Shown: positions 33,024 through 40,717 of the stretch, in pieces | Numbering within the stretch: the stretch's first letter is position 1 | Layout of the letters: each line of letters opens with the position of its first letter | Origin: Deltaproteobacteria bacterium | GTDB lineage: Bacteria > Myxococcota_A > Polyangia > Polyangiales > Sandaracinaceae | DNA: 51,902 bases | Assembly (NCBI GenBank): GCA_017303575.1 | Contig: JAFLCL010000033.1 | Span: forward strand, 1-51,902 | Direction of reading: 5' to 3' | Program-made: the position numbers and the translations under genes | The notes under the pieces: generated by a model | The model's input: the letters and a program-made list of their open reading frames with translations, nothing else | The model's database searches: none | Told to the model about the DNA's origin: nothing

Positions 33024-35270
33024 TCACAGCGAGAGCAAGAACGTCTCGAGATCGTCGAGGTCCGAGGGCGAGAGCGCGCTCGTGACGCCGTGGCGATCCT
33101 CGGCATTGCGCGTGACGAGGACGTCGCGAAGTGAGCCGGCCGATCCGTCGTGGAGGTAGGGCGCCGATCGAAAGAGGCCGTGGAGCGTCGGGGTGTCGAG
33201 GCCCGTCAGTGTGCCGCCCAGGCGCATCCCGCTCGTGGGTCGGATCGTCCCGACGTCGTGGAGGCGCGGAATGCCGGGAGACGTGAACGCACTGTCGGTC
33301 AGTCGCTCTCCCGAATGGCACCCCGAGCAGCCCACGTCGGCGCGACGGAACAAGACCTCTCCGCGATCGCGCGCTGCCTCCCACTCGGCATCACCCTCGC
33401 GGCGATGTGGCGAGACGTCGAACGTGGACAGGCTCGTGAGATAGGCAGACAGCTGATCGAGCTCGGCCGAGAGCCCGGACTTGGGATCTCCCAGGGGCAT
33501 CATGTGGGTCGACCATTGAGCCGCGGACAAGTAGCCACTGCCACCCTGGCCGTTGCGAATGTCACCCTCGAAGTCCTGCACTTCGTCGAAATTCGCGCTC
33601 CAGTGCATCGGCCCGTGACCGGTGCCTGCACGCCCCAGGAGATCGATGGTGTTGCGCAGACCTTCGCCGCGCTGCGTGAAGTCCCACGTGAGGCCGTCAC
33701 TCTCACCGTCGAGGTGGCAGCTCGCACAGCTCAGGTAGCCAGTCCGGCTCATGCGAGGATCGCGTGAGCGGTAGAAGACGATCTTGCCGGCCAGGACGTC
33801 GTCCGCCAGCGGCTCGCCCTCCGCCGTGCGCACCTCGGTGACGAGCGTGGGAATGGGCATCACCGACACGTCGAAGACACGCACGCTCCGACCCAGGAAG
33901 TCTTGGACGAACAGGAAGCGTCCGTCGGGCGAGAGCACGAGCCCCTCGGGCGTGATGCCTGCCTCGCTGATCGATCCGACCATGTCATAGGAGAACGGGT
34001 CGTTCGCGACGATCGCGCCGGCGCCGCGCAGCGTGGTGTAGGTGCGTGCACCCTCCGGTGAGAAGACGACGGCGCTGCCAGCATCGAGATCGTCGAAGGG
34101 AAAGCGCGCGACCTCGAACGCGGGCTCACCCACCGCGCCGAGCGCGAGCTCCACGAGGATGCCGCGCGAGGTGGTCTGGCTCGTGAGTGGCAGGGCCGTG
34201 CGCGACAGACCCGCGACCACGTTCGCCTTGAGCGCCGGGATCAGCGCGTGCGCGCCGTCGGGCGAGAAGACGACCTGCGAGAGGAAGCTCGGGACGCCGT
34301 CGTTGTCGGTGTCGCTGTCGAGGCCGCGCTGCACCTCGAGCATCGTCGTGCCCACGAGCGAAGGCCGCGTCGCGTCGCGCACGTCGAGCAGGTGAACGGC
34401 CGCTCCTTCGCTCGAGCCGCGCCACGCCGTGACGAGGAGGTCACCCTCTGCGTTCACCGCGAGGTTGCGGAGGTCGGGACCCACCTCGAGCGTCACCACC
34501 GCCGCGGACGCCCCGACGTCGATCACGACCACCTCGCCCCGATCTTGGAGCGCCACGAACGCGTGCTCGCCCCGAGGATCGTGCGCCACGCCGAACGGTC
34601 GGCTGCCGCTCGGTAGCTCGACCTCTCCCGTGATCGCCAGCGACGCGGCATCGAGGCGCACCACGCGCGCATCGCCCTGACACGCCACGAGCGCGTGCTC
34701 GCCGAGCACGCTCACCGTGCGAGGCGCGTCGCACACGGCGATCTCTCGCTCGAGCGCGATGCGCACGTCGTCGTGCGAGAGCACGGTGACCGTGCCGTGG
34801 TCGGGGTTCACGACCCACACGCGCGATCGCCCGGAATCGTAGGCGATCGTGCTGCTCGAGGTGGGGCGGGGATCGCTCGGTCGGGGGACGACGAGGAGCG
34901 TTCGCGTGGCCTCCGCCCGCTGGCCATCGTCCATCGCGATCGCACCGACGAGGATCGTGCCCGGCAGTGCGTACGCGTGACAGCTGCGCGCGGTGCCGTC
35001 GGCTCCGACGCTCGCGTCCTCGCGCTGGCCATCGCCCCACACGATCTCGATCGCCGCGCGCGCGCGCGACACCACGAGATCGATGCACGTGTCCTCGTCG
35101 AGGTAGCCGAGGCGCGGCGCCGAGAGCGAGAGCGTCAGCATGCCCGGTGCGTCCAGGCCCGCGTCGGGACCGGCGGACGCATCGCTCACCATGGATGCAT
35201 CGAGCGTCGCAGGTCCGTCGCACGCAGCGATCAGGACGAGGATCGACGCGAGCGCGCGCGGCGAGGTCAT
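33024..35270 (-). CDS. Lipoprotein with beta-propeller and MauG/cytochrome c peroxidase-like domain
   Basis: A 748-aa exported protein. The signal 'RALASILVLIAACDGP' has a lipobox (LIAAC), then an Asp/Ala linker. Residues ~130-480 form a YVTN/WD-like propeller ('SSTIAYDSGRSRVWVVNPDH', 'PFGVAHDPRGEHAFVALQDR', 'PEGLVLSPDGRFLFVQDFLG'). Residues ~500-748 hold two c-haem sites, 'YLSCASCHLDGE' and 'VGCSGCHSGER', with 'GRAGTGHGPMHWSANFDEVQ' and the MauG/CCP ending 'DTPTLHGLFRSAPYLHDGSA'. Such proteins reduce peroxide or oxidise a protein substrate at the cell surface. It lies 16 nt downstream of the LVIVD gene in one operon. Confidence 0.9.
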   Translation of the reverse strand: MTSPRALASILVLIAACDGPATLDASMVSDASAGPDAGLDAPGMLTLSLSAPRLGYLDEDTCIDLVVSRARAAIEIVWGDGQREDASVGADGTARSCHAYALPGTILVGAIAMDDGQRAEATRTLLVVPRPSDPRPTSSSTIAYDSGRSRVWVVNPDHGTVTVLSHDDVRIALEREIAVCDAPRTVSVLGEHALVACQGDARVVRLDAASLAITGEVELPSGSRPFGVAHDPRGEHAFVALQDRGEVVVIDVGASAAVVTLEVGPDLRNLAVNAEGDLLVTAWRGSSEGAAVHLLDVRDATRPSLVGTTMLEVQRGLDSDTDNDGVPSFLSQVVFSPDGAHALIPALKANVVAGLSRTALPLTSQTTSRGILVELALGAVGEPAFEVARFPFDDLDAGSAVVFSPEGARTYTTLRGAGAIVANDPFSYDMVGSISEAGITPEGLVLSPDGRFLFVQDFLGRSVRVFDVSVMPIPTLVTEVRTAEGEPLADDVLAGKIVFYRSRDPRMSRTGYLSCASCHLDGESDGLTWDFTQRGEGLRNTIDLLGRAGTGHGPMHWSANFDEVQDFEGDIRNGQGGSGYLSAAQWSTHMMPLGDPKSGLSAELDQLSAYLTSLSTFDVSPHRREGDAEWEAARDRGEVLFRRADVGCSGCHSGERLTDSAFTSPGIPRLHDVGTIRPTSGMRLGGTLTGLDTPTLHGLFRSAPYLHDGSAGSLRDVLVTRNAEDRHGVTSALSPSDLDDLETFLLSL

Positions 35271-35286
35271 CGCACGATCTCGAAGG

Positions 35287-36993
35287 TCAGCGGCACGGCA
35301 CCGTCGTGAACGTCGAGCGGAACGCGCTCGCGATGGCGGTGCCGCCCGCGTCGAGGAGGCCGCCCGCGGGAACGACGATCTCGTACGTGGTGCCCGCGTC
35401 GAGCGGCGCGGCGGGCGCGAAGTTCACCACGCCCTCCTGCGCCGAGTACGTGCCCTCGAGCGGCGCCGTGGTGCCGACCTCGCGGACATAGAACGAGCCC
35501 GCGTGCACGCTCGCCACGTCCGTGAAGTCGGTGAGCGTGATGCCCACGCGAGAGAGCAGGCCGACGTTGGTCTCGCCATCGCGCGGCACGACCATGTTCA
35601 CGCTCGGCGGGATCGCGTCCGGGGCCGTGGCCTGCGGCATGGCGGCGGTGGCTTGCCCGGGGATCGCATCGTCGTCGACGGAGACGTACGCGATGTTGCC
35701 GATCGGGGTGATGAAGTCGACGTCGCCCGGGATGTCGTAGCGGCGCACCTCGACGGGCTGCTCGCCCGAGAGATCGAGCTCGCTCGCGTACGCGCTCTCG
35801 CCCACGAACGCGCTCTCGTCGCGGAAGAAGACGTAGCCGCCGTTGCCCATGTCGGGCGCGTTCCACGACTGGAGCAGCGTGGGCATGCTCGGATCGGTGA
35901 TGTCGTAGGAGATGAAGCCGCCGCCGAGATCACGCCGCGCGTAGCCCATGCGGTTGCCGTTCATGTGGCCCATGTACGCGAGGCGCGGGATCGGACGGCC
36001 GCGTCGATCGACGTCGTGGTTGATCAGCGTCCACGTCCCGCCGGGGATCGCGCGGGGGATGATCGGATCGCTCACGTCGTAGAGGGTGGTGCGTCCGCCT
36101 TCGGTCGCGATCACCGCGAGCAGGTTGCCGATCGCGTGCACACCGCCGACGCGGAACCGCGGATCGGGCACCCACTGCGTGAGGAGCCGCGGCATGTGGG
36201 GATCGCTCGCGTCGAGCACGAAGACGCCGTTGTCGGCGGCGCCCACGTACACGTAGGGCGCCTGCCAGAACACGCTCATCACGACGTGCATGTAGGCATC
36301 GGGCTCGCTGCTCACGCCGGGCAGCGTCATGTCGACGATCCGCTCGGGCGCGCTCGGATCGGTGACGTCCCAGAACATCACGCCCTCGAGCGACGCCGTG
36401 ACGAGGTAGTCGCGACCGTCGATGCGTGCTTGCCCCGTTGCGTGGGTCTCTCGGATGGTCGTGTCGGTCGTCTGCCCGATCAAGACGGGCGCGCACGGAT
36501 CGGCGATGTCCCATGCGGAGACGCCGCCGCCGCCGTCCTGATGCGCCCACGACATGAAGAGCAGGCCGTGCGAGACGAACACGCCGTTGTGGTGGTCGCG
36601 ATCGGTCTCGCCTCCGTCGAGGAAGCCGCCCGCGCACGCGAGGCCGAGCTCGGACTCGAGGAACGTGCGCTGCGCGGCGCGGTGCGTGATGGGCGTGGGG
36701 TACGAGTCGGGCGCGGGAGGATCACCGGCGCCGCCGCCTGCGCTCGTGCCTGCGTCCATCCCACAGCCGTTCGAGGGGATGCCGCCGTCGCGGTCCACGA
36801 AGGCGTCCGGCGGCAGAGGCGCGTCGGGCTCGACGCGGGCGTCGTTCGTCGCATCGATCTCCGCGTACGCGTCGAGGCCCGCGTCGTCGGGCGTCGAGGG
36901 AGCCGGGCATCCCGCGAGCGATGCGCCGACGACACCGAGCGTGATCACGCCCCCCGAGATCAGGAACGCATCGAGTGAGACCGACCTACGCAT
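35287..36993 (-). CDS. LVIVD-repeat lipoprotein with C-terminal Ig-like domain
   Basis: A 568-aa exported protein. The signal 'LISGGVITLGVVGASLAGCP' ends in lipobox LAGC, followed by an Asp/Ala linker. Residues ~110-440 carry repeated LVIVD blades: 'VSAWDIADPCAPVLIGQT', 'GVMFWDVTDPSAPERIVDM', 'GVFVLDASDPHMPRLLTQW', 'TTLYDVSDPIIPRAIPGG' and 'FISYDITDPSMPTLLQSW'. Together these form a propeller. The C-terminal ~100 residues match a Big_5/SbsA Ig-like domain ('VNMVVPRDGETNVGLLSRVG'). It is first gene of an operon with the MauG-like lipoprotein and may be its partner. ATG 36993 is supported by TATCAT ending 6 nt upstream. Confidence 0.9.
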   Translation of the reverse strand: MRRSVSLDAFLISGGVITLGVVGASLAGCPAPSTPDDAGLDAYAEIDATNDARVEPDAPLPPDAFVDRDGGIPSNGCGMDAGTSAGGGAGDPPAPDSYPTPITHRAAQRTFLESELGLACAGGFLDGGETDRDHHNGVFVSHGLLFMSWAHQDGGGGVSAWDIADPCAPVLIGQTTDTTIRETHATGQARIDGRDYLVTASLEGVMFWDVTDPSAPERIVDMTLPGVSSEPDAYMHVVMSVFWQAPYVYVGAADNGVFVLDASDPHMPRLLTQWVPDPRFRVGGVHAIGNLLAVIATEGGRTTLYDVSDPIIPRAIPGGTWTLINHDVDRRGRPIPRLAYMGHMNGNRMGYARRDLGGGFISYDITDPSMPTLLQSWNAPDMGNGGYVFFRDESAFVGESAYASELDLSGEQPVEVRRYDIPGDVDFITPIGNIAYVSVDDDAIPGQATAAMPQATAPDAIPPSVNMVVPRDGETNVGLLSRVGITLTDFTDVASVHAGSFYVREVGTTAPLEGTYSAQEGVVNFAPAAPLDAGTTYEIVVPAGGLLDAGGTAIASAFRSTFTTVPCR

Positions 36994-36999
36994 GCCGCG

Positions 37000-37005
37000 A
37001 TGATA
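37000..37005 (-). promoter_or_regulatory. -10 element (TATCAT) of the LVIVD/MauG operon
   Basis: TATCAT on the minus strand, 6 nt before ATG 36993. A possible -35 GTGACG lies 16 nt further upstream, overlapping the dnaJ stop codon. Confidence 0.5.
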
Positions 37006-37023
37006 ACGGCATCCGCGCGGGCG

Positions 37024-38094
37024 TCACTTCTCGCCGAGCGAGCCCTGCAGGTCGACGAGCAGCTGCTTGGCCTTCGCGCTGAGCTCGGTGGGCACCTGGA
37101 TCTGGATCTGACAGTGCAGATCGCCGCGACCGCGACCATCGAGGCGCGTGACGCCGTGGCCCTCGAGCGTGAGCACCGAGCCGGCCTGGGTGCCCGGTGC
37201 GATCTTCAGCTTCGCGGGCTGATCGTCGATCGTCGGGACCTCGACGTCGCCGCCGAGGCAGCACTTGGTGAACGGCACGCGCAGCTCGTGCACGAGATCG
37301 CTGCCGTCCCTGTGGAAGCGCTCGTCCGGCTCGACCTGCACGGTGACGAAGAGGTTGCCGGGCGGACCGCCCATGCGGCCGGGCTGGCCCTGCTGCGAGA
37401 GGCGCAGGCTCTGTCCGTCGTCGATGCCCGCGGGGATGTTCACCTTCACGGTGCGCTCGATGTCGACGTCGCCCGAGCCCCTGCACTTGGGGCACGCGAC
37501 CTTGGCGCTGCGTCCCTGGCCGCGGCAGGTCGGGCACGTCGTCGAGACGAGGAACATGCCGCGCTGGATGCCGACCTGACCTTGTCCCTTGCACGTCGTG
37601 CACGTGTCGAACGCGCCGTTCTCCGCGCCCGAGCCCTTGCAGGACTCGCAGGGCGCGGGGAACTGGAGCTTCACTTCCTTCTGCGCGCCGAACGCGGCGT
37701 CCTTCAGCGAGAGTTGCGTGGCGACGCGGAGATCGGCGCCGCGCATCGGGCCGTCGCGCCGCTGGCGCCCACCGCCGAAGCCGCCCCCGAAGATGTCGCC
37801 GAAGATGTCGCCGAAGCTGCCGAAGATGTCCTCGACGGATCGGAAGCCCGGGTTGAAGCCGCCCGACTGCAGGCCCGCGTGGCCGAAGCGGTCGTAGACC
37901 TGCCGCTTCTGCCCGTCCTTCAAGACCTCGAAGGCCTCGCTCGCTTCCTTGAAGCGCTCCTCGGCGGTCGGATCGTCCGGGTTCTTGTCGGGGTGCAGCT
38001 GCACCGCGAGCTTCTTGTAGGCCTTCTTGATCTCGGGCTCGCTCGCGTCCTTCGCGACGCCGAGCACTTCGTAGTAGTCGCGCTTGTCAGCCAT
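37024..38094 (-). CDS. dnaJ: Chaperone protein DnaJ (type I Hsp40)
   Basis: A 356-aa co-chaperone of DnaK. J domain 'RDYYEVLGVAKDASEPEIKK' with HPD in 'VQLHPDKNPDD'. G/F-rich region 'FGDIFGDIFGGGFGGGRQRR'. Four zinc-finger repeats: 'CESCKGSG', 'CTTCKGQG', 'CPTCRGQG' and 'CPKCRGSG'. The C-terminal substrate-binding domain ends 'LLVDLQGSLGEK'. Full length. No dnaK or grpE is adjacent. ATG 38094 lacks a strong ribosome site (GGGAAC region) but has a promoter about 22 nt upstream. Confidence 0.97.
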   Translation of the reverse strand: MADKRDYYEVLGVAKDASEPEIKKAYKKLAVQLHPDKNPDDPTAEERFKEASEAFEVLKDGQKRQVYDRFGHAGLQSGGFNPGFRSVEDIFGSFGDIFGDIFGGGFGGGRQRRDGPMRGADLRVATQLSLKDAAFGAQKEVKLQFPAPCESCKGSGAENGAFDTCTTCKGQGQVGIQRGMFLVSTTCPTCRGQGRSAKVACPKCRGSGDVDIERTVKVNIPAGIDDGQSLRLSQQGQPGRMGGPPGNLFVTVQVEPDERFHRDGSDLVHELRVPFTKCCLGGDVEVPTIDDQPAKLKIAPGTQAGSVLTLEGHGVTRLDGRGRGDLHCQIQIQVPTELSAKAKQLLVDLQGSLGEK

Positions 38095-38115
38095 GGCGGT
38101 TCCCGAGCGGCCGCC

Positions 38116-38144
38116 ACGATAGGCTGCAACGACGGGCGGTCAAG
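38116..38144 (-). promoter_or_regulatory. Promoter of dnaJ, sigma-70/sigma-32-like
   Basis: On the minus strand CTTGACC (38144-38138) and TATCGT (38121-38116) are separated by 16 nt, predicting a start near 38109 and a ~15-nt leader. The CTTGAC -35 and CC-rich -10 flank resemble the htpG promoter, suggesting shared heat-shock control. Confidence 0.55.
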
Positions 38145-38202
38145 CACGACCTCGACGGCCAGTGAGGAGAGGCAGCGAGGCGGTCGAATCGCGCGACGGC
38201 CG

Positions 38203-38232
38203 TTGCTTCCGTTTTCGTGAGGCTGCTAGCGT
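38203..38232 (+). promoter_or_regulatory. Promoter of the S51-like/esterase/ATP-grasp operon
   Basis: TTGCTT (38203-38208), 18 nt, TAGCGT (38227-38232), 9 nt before GTG 38242. Confidence 0.55.
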
Positions 38233-38241
38233 GCGCCTCCT

Positions 38242-39327
38242 GTGTCCGTACCGGTCGTTCTCCTCGGACCGCAGCGCTTCGATCCCACCCTCGGCGACGC
38301 CGTGAAGGAGCTGGGCATCGAGGGCCCGATCGCCACCATCACCGCTGGCTGGCAGGAGCGCGAGCCCGAAGACGGCGAGCTCCACGATCACCTGGGCAAG
38401 CGCACGGTCAACCTCAAGCTCTATGCCCGCACCGACGACGTGTGGAAGCGCGACGCGGAGCTCCGCACCGCGCACCGCGCGCGCCAGGACCGCCTGCGTC
38501 ATAAGCAGGACTTCTATCGAATCCGCCTCGAGCACGAGCTCGACGCCGCGTTCGTGATCCAGACGCGCAAGGCCCCGCGCCAGATCCTCGACGAAGAAGG
38601 CGAGTTCTCGATCCGCGCGCTCCGCGAGCTCGACGAGGCGCACCTCGCAGACTGTCGCGTCGAGCGCGAGCGCTTCGACGAGACGTGGAAGCCCTACGCG
38701 CGTGACGCCGTCGCGCGCCACCGTGACGAGCTGCAGCTCATCCTCTCCAAGTGCGCGGCCGTGGCGATCGCGGGTGGCCACGTCGCCACGCTGCTGAACC
38801 GCCTCGAGCTCTTCGGCATGGGCGAGATCCTCGCGGGCAAGCCGCTCTTCGCGTGGTCTGCGGGCGCGATGGCGATCTCGGAGCGCGTCGTCCTGTTCCA
38901 CGACAGCCCGCCGCAAGGGCAGGGCGCGGCGGAGGTGCTCGATCGCGGCCTGGGCCTCGTGCCGCGCGTCGTCCCGCTGCCGCACCCCGACCAGCGCTTG
39001 AGGCTCGAGGATCGCGAGCGCGTCTCGCTCTTCTCGCGCCGCTTCGCTCCCTCGCTCGCGCTCACGTTTCGCAACCGCACGCGCGTGACGTGGGACGGCA
39101 ACGCGTTCACGAACGCGCACGGGGTCGAGCGGCTGTGCGCAGACGGCGGCCTCGAGGCCCATGCGAGCTGGACGCTCGACGGTCAGGGCGAGGGCCCGAC
39201 CCTCTCGCTCACGCCAGGCACGGGTGCGCCGTCCGAGCTGCGCATCTCGCAGCCCGACATCCGCGGCCTCGTCCCTGGCTTCGGGCCGGGCGAAGGCGGT
39301 CCCACGTCCGAAGGAGCCGGAGGATGA
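38242..39327 (+). CDS. Class-I-glutamine-amidotransferase-like / peptidase S51-like protein
   Basis: 361 aa from GTG 38242. The C-terminal half has the flavodoxin-like S51/GATase1 plan: 'KCAAVAIAGGHVATLLNRLE' (the G-G loop), then the nucleophile elbow 'PLFAWSAGAMAISERVVLFH' (S-A-G as in peptidase E and cyanophycinase), and a later His candidate in 'PRVVPLPHPDQRLRLED'. The N-terminal half has helical charged segments ('RQDRLRHKQDFYRIRLEHEL'), unusual for S51. It is the first gene of an apparent operon: its stop overlaps the esterase ATG (ATGA). It may hydrolyse an isopeptide or peptide made by the ATP-grasp partner; this is inference. Confidence 0.75.
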   Translation: MSVPVVLLGPQRFDPTLGDAVKELGIEGPIATITAGWQEREPEDGELHDHLGKRTVNLKLYARTDDVWKRDAELRTAHRARQDRLRHKQDFYRIRLEHELDAAFVIQTRKAPRQILDEEGEFSIRALRELDEAHLADCRVERERFDETWKPYARDAVARHRDELQLILSKCAAVAIAGGHVATLLNRLELFGMGEILAGKPLFAWSAGAMAISERVVLFHDSPPQGQGAAEVLDRGLGLVPRVVPLPHPDQRLRLEDRERVSLFSRRFAPSLALTFRNRTRVTWDGNAFTNAHGVERLCADGGLEAHASWTLDGQGEGPTLSLTPGTGAPSELRISQPDIRGLVPGFGPGEGGPTSEGAGG

Positions 39328-40571
39328 AGAAGCGACCGAGCGCACGACCGTCGGGTCGTCATCGATCCTCGGCGGGCACCATCTCGGCGCCCGATCTGCC
39401 GCTCACAGCGAGCGAGGAGGTCGATCTCTTCCACGGTCGCCTCGCGATCAAGGAGCTCGAGGAGAGTCGTCCCGGCTGGGATGCGGTCAATCGTTTCCTC
39501 GCCGCCCACCAGTTCCCGCTCGTCGAGGGACCGAGCGTGACCTTCGTGTGGCGTGGCGACGCGGAGGCCGTGAACCTGCGCCACTGGGTGTACGGCCTCG
39601 AGTCGTCGCAGGCGCTGACGCGGATGGAGGGCACCGACCTCTGGTACCTCGTCGTCGAGATCCCGGAGCGGTCGCGGGTCGAGTACAAGCTCGAGATCCA
39701 CCACAACGGTGGCTCGCGCTGGATCGAGGATCCGCTCAACCCGCACCGTGCGCGCGACCCGTTCGGCGCGAATTCGGTGGTGCACGGCCTCGGCTACGAG
39801 GTGCCGAGCTGGTCCAAGCACGATCCACTCTCTCGCGCGGGTCACCTCGAGCCGTTCGGCTTCGAGAGCAAGGCTCTGGGCGGGCAGCGGCGTTGTCTCC
39901 TCTATCTCCCGGCACGGTTCCGACGCACCCGGCAGTACCCGCTGATCGTCGTCCACGACGGCAGCGACTACCTCAATTACGCGAGCATGAAGAACGTGCT
40001 CGACAACCTCATCCATCGCCTCGAGATCCCGGACTGCATCGTCGTGTTCACCGACTCGCCCGATCGCCTGCGCGAGTATGGCAACGACGCGAACCACGCG
40101 AAGTTCCTCACCGAAGAGCTCGTGCCCGACCTCGAGCGACGTCTGCCGCTCATCGGTCGACCGCACGCGCGCGCGCTCGTCGGCGCGAGCTTCGGCGGCG
40201 TGGCCTCGCTCTCGACGGCGTTCCGCTATCCCGGCTTCTGGGGGCGTTTGTTGCTGCAGAGCGGGAGCTTCGCGTTCACCGACATCGGCAAGCACAACCG
40301 ACGCGGCCCCTTGTTCGATCGCGTGGTCGAGCTGGTCAATGCGTTCCGGCGACATCCGAACGCGCTGAGCGAGCGTGTGTTCGTGAGCTGCGGTGTGTAC
40401 GAATCGCTGATCTACGAGAACCGCTCGCTCGTGCCGCTGCTCCAGTCGACTGGCATGCAGGTGAAGTTCGTCGAGGCCCGCGACGGGCACAACTGGGAGA
40501 ACTGGCGCGACCGCCTGCGCGAGGGCCTCAGTTGGCTCTTTCCGGGTCCTCTGATGATGATCTACGAATGA
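39324..40571 (+). CDS. Putative esterase (enterochelin-esterase/esterase D type) with N-terminal Ig-like domain
   Basis: A 415-aa protein. After a basic N-terminus, residues ~65-165 look like the E-set/CBM48-type domain of Fes/IroD ('GPSVTFVWRGDAEAVNLRHW', 'LWYLVVEIPERSRVEYKLEI'). The alpha/beta hydrolase starts at 'RRCLLYLPARFRRTRQYPLI'. Nucleophile elbow 'LVGASFGGVASLSTAFR' (G-A-S-F-G-G), Asp/Glu region 'VFVSCGVYESLIYENR', and catalytic His in 'FVEARDGHNWENWRDRL', exactly the esterase-family 'GGHNW'-like ending. No signal peptide, so cytoplasmic. ATG 39324 overlaps the preceding stop and has GGAGG directly upstream. The substrate is unknown. Confidence 0.88.
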   Translation: MKKRPSARPSGRHRSSAGTISAPDLPLTASEEVDLFHGRLAIKELEESRPGWDAVNRFLAAHQFPLVEGPSVTFVWRGDAEAVNLRHWVYGLESSQALTRMEGTDLWYLVVEIPERSRVEYKLEIHHNGGSRWIEDPLNPHRARDPFGANSVVHGLGYEVPSWSKHDPLSRAGHLEPFGFESKALGGQRRCLLYLPARFRRTRQYPLIVVHDGSDYLNYASMKNVLDNLIHRLEIPDCIVVFTDSPDRLREYGNDANHAKFLTEELVPDLERRLPLIGRPHARALVGASFGGVASLSTAFRYPGFWGRLLLQSGSFAFTDIGKHNRRGPLFDRVVELVNAFRRHPNALSERVFVSCGVYESLIYENRSLVPLLQSTGMQVKFVEARDGHNWENWRDRLREGLSWLFPGPLMMIYE

Positions 40572-40717
40572 CGTTCAGGACGACAGGTCGGGCCGCGGGG
40601 GTGGGGGGGTCCGATGGCTCAGACAGTCCTCGGCCTTCGGCCTGCGGAACTCGCCCCTGGACCCCCCACCCCCACGTCCCTCAGGTCCGTTCTCCAAGGC
40701 TCGTTCGAGGAAAAGAC
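40572..40717 (+). repeat. Intergenic hairpin element with repeat copy B
   Basis: A G-run arm at 40597-40612 pairs with GGACCCCCCACCCCC at 40659-40673 (about 15 bp, one extra G), enclosing a small GGCC-TTC-GGCC hairpin near 40632-40642. The right half 40644-40686 is the second copy of the repeat at 32951. It lies between esterase and ATP-grasp genes. The stem should form strongly in RNA or single-stranded DNA, and the G-runs could alternatively fold as a G-quadruplex. Confidence 0.6.

Noticed and set aside
37024..38094. CIRCE/HrcA operator at dnaJ
   Set aside because: No TTAGCACTC-N9-GAGTGCTAA-like inverted repeat is visible upstream of dnaJ or htpG.
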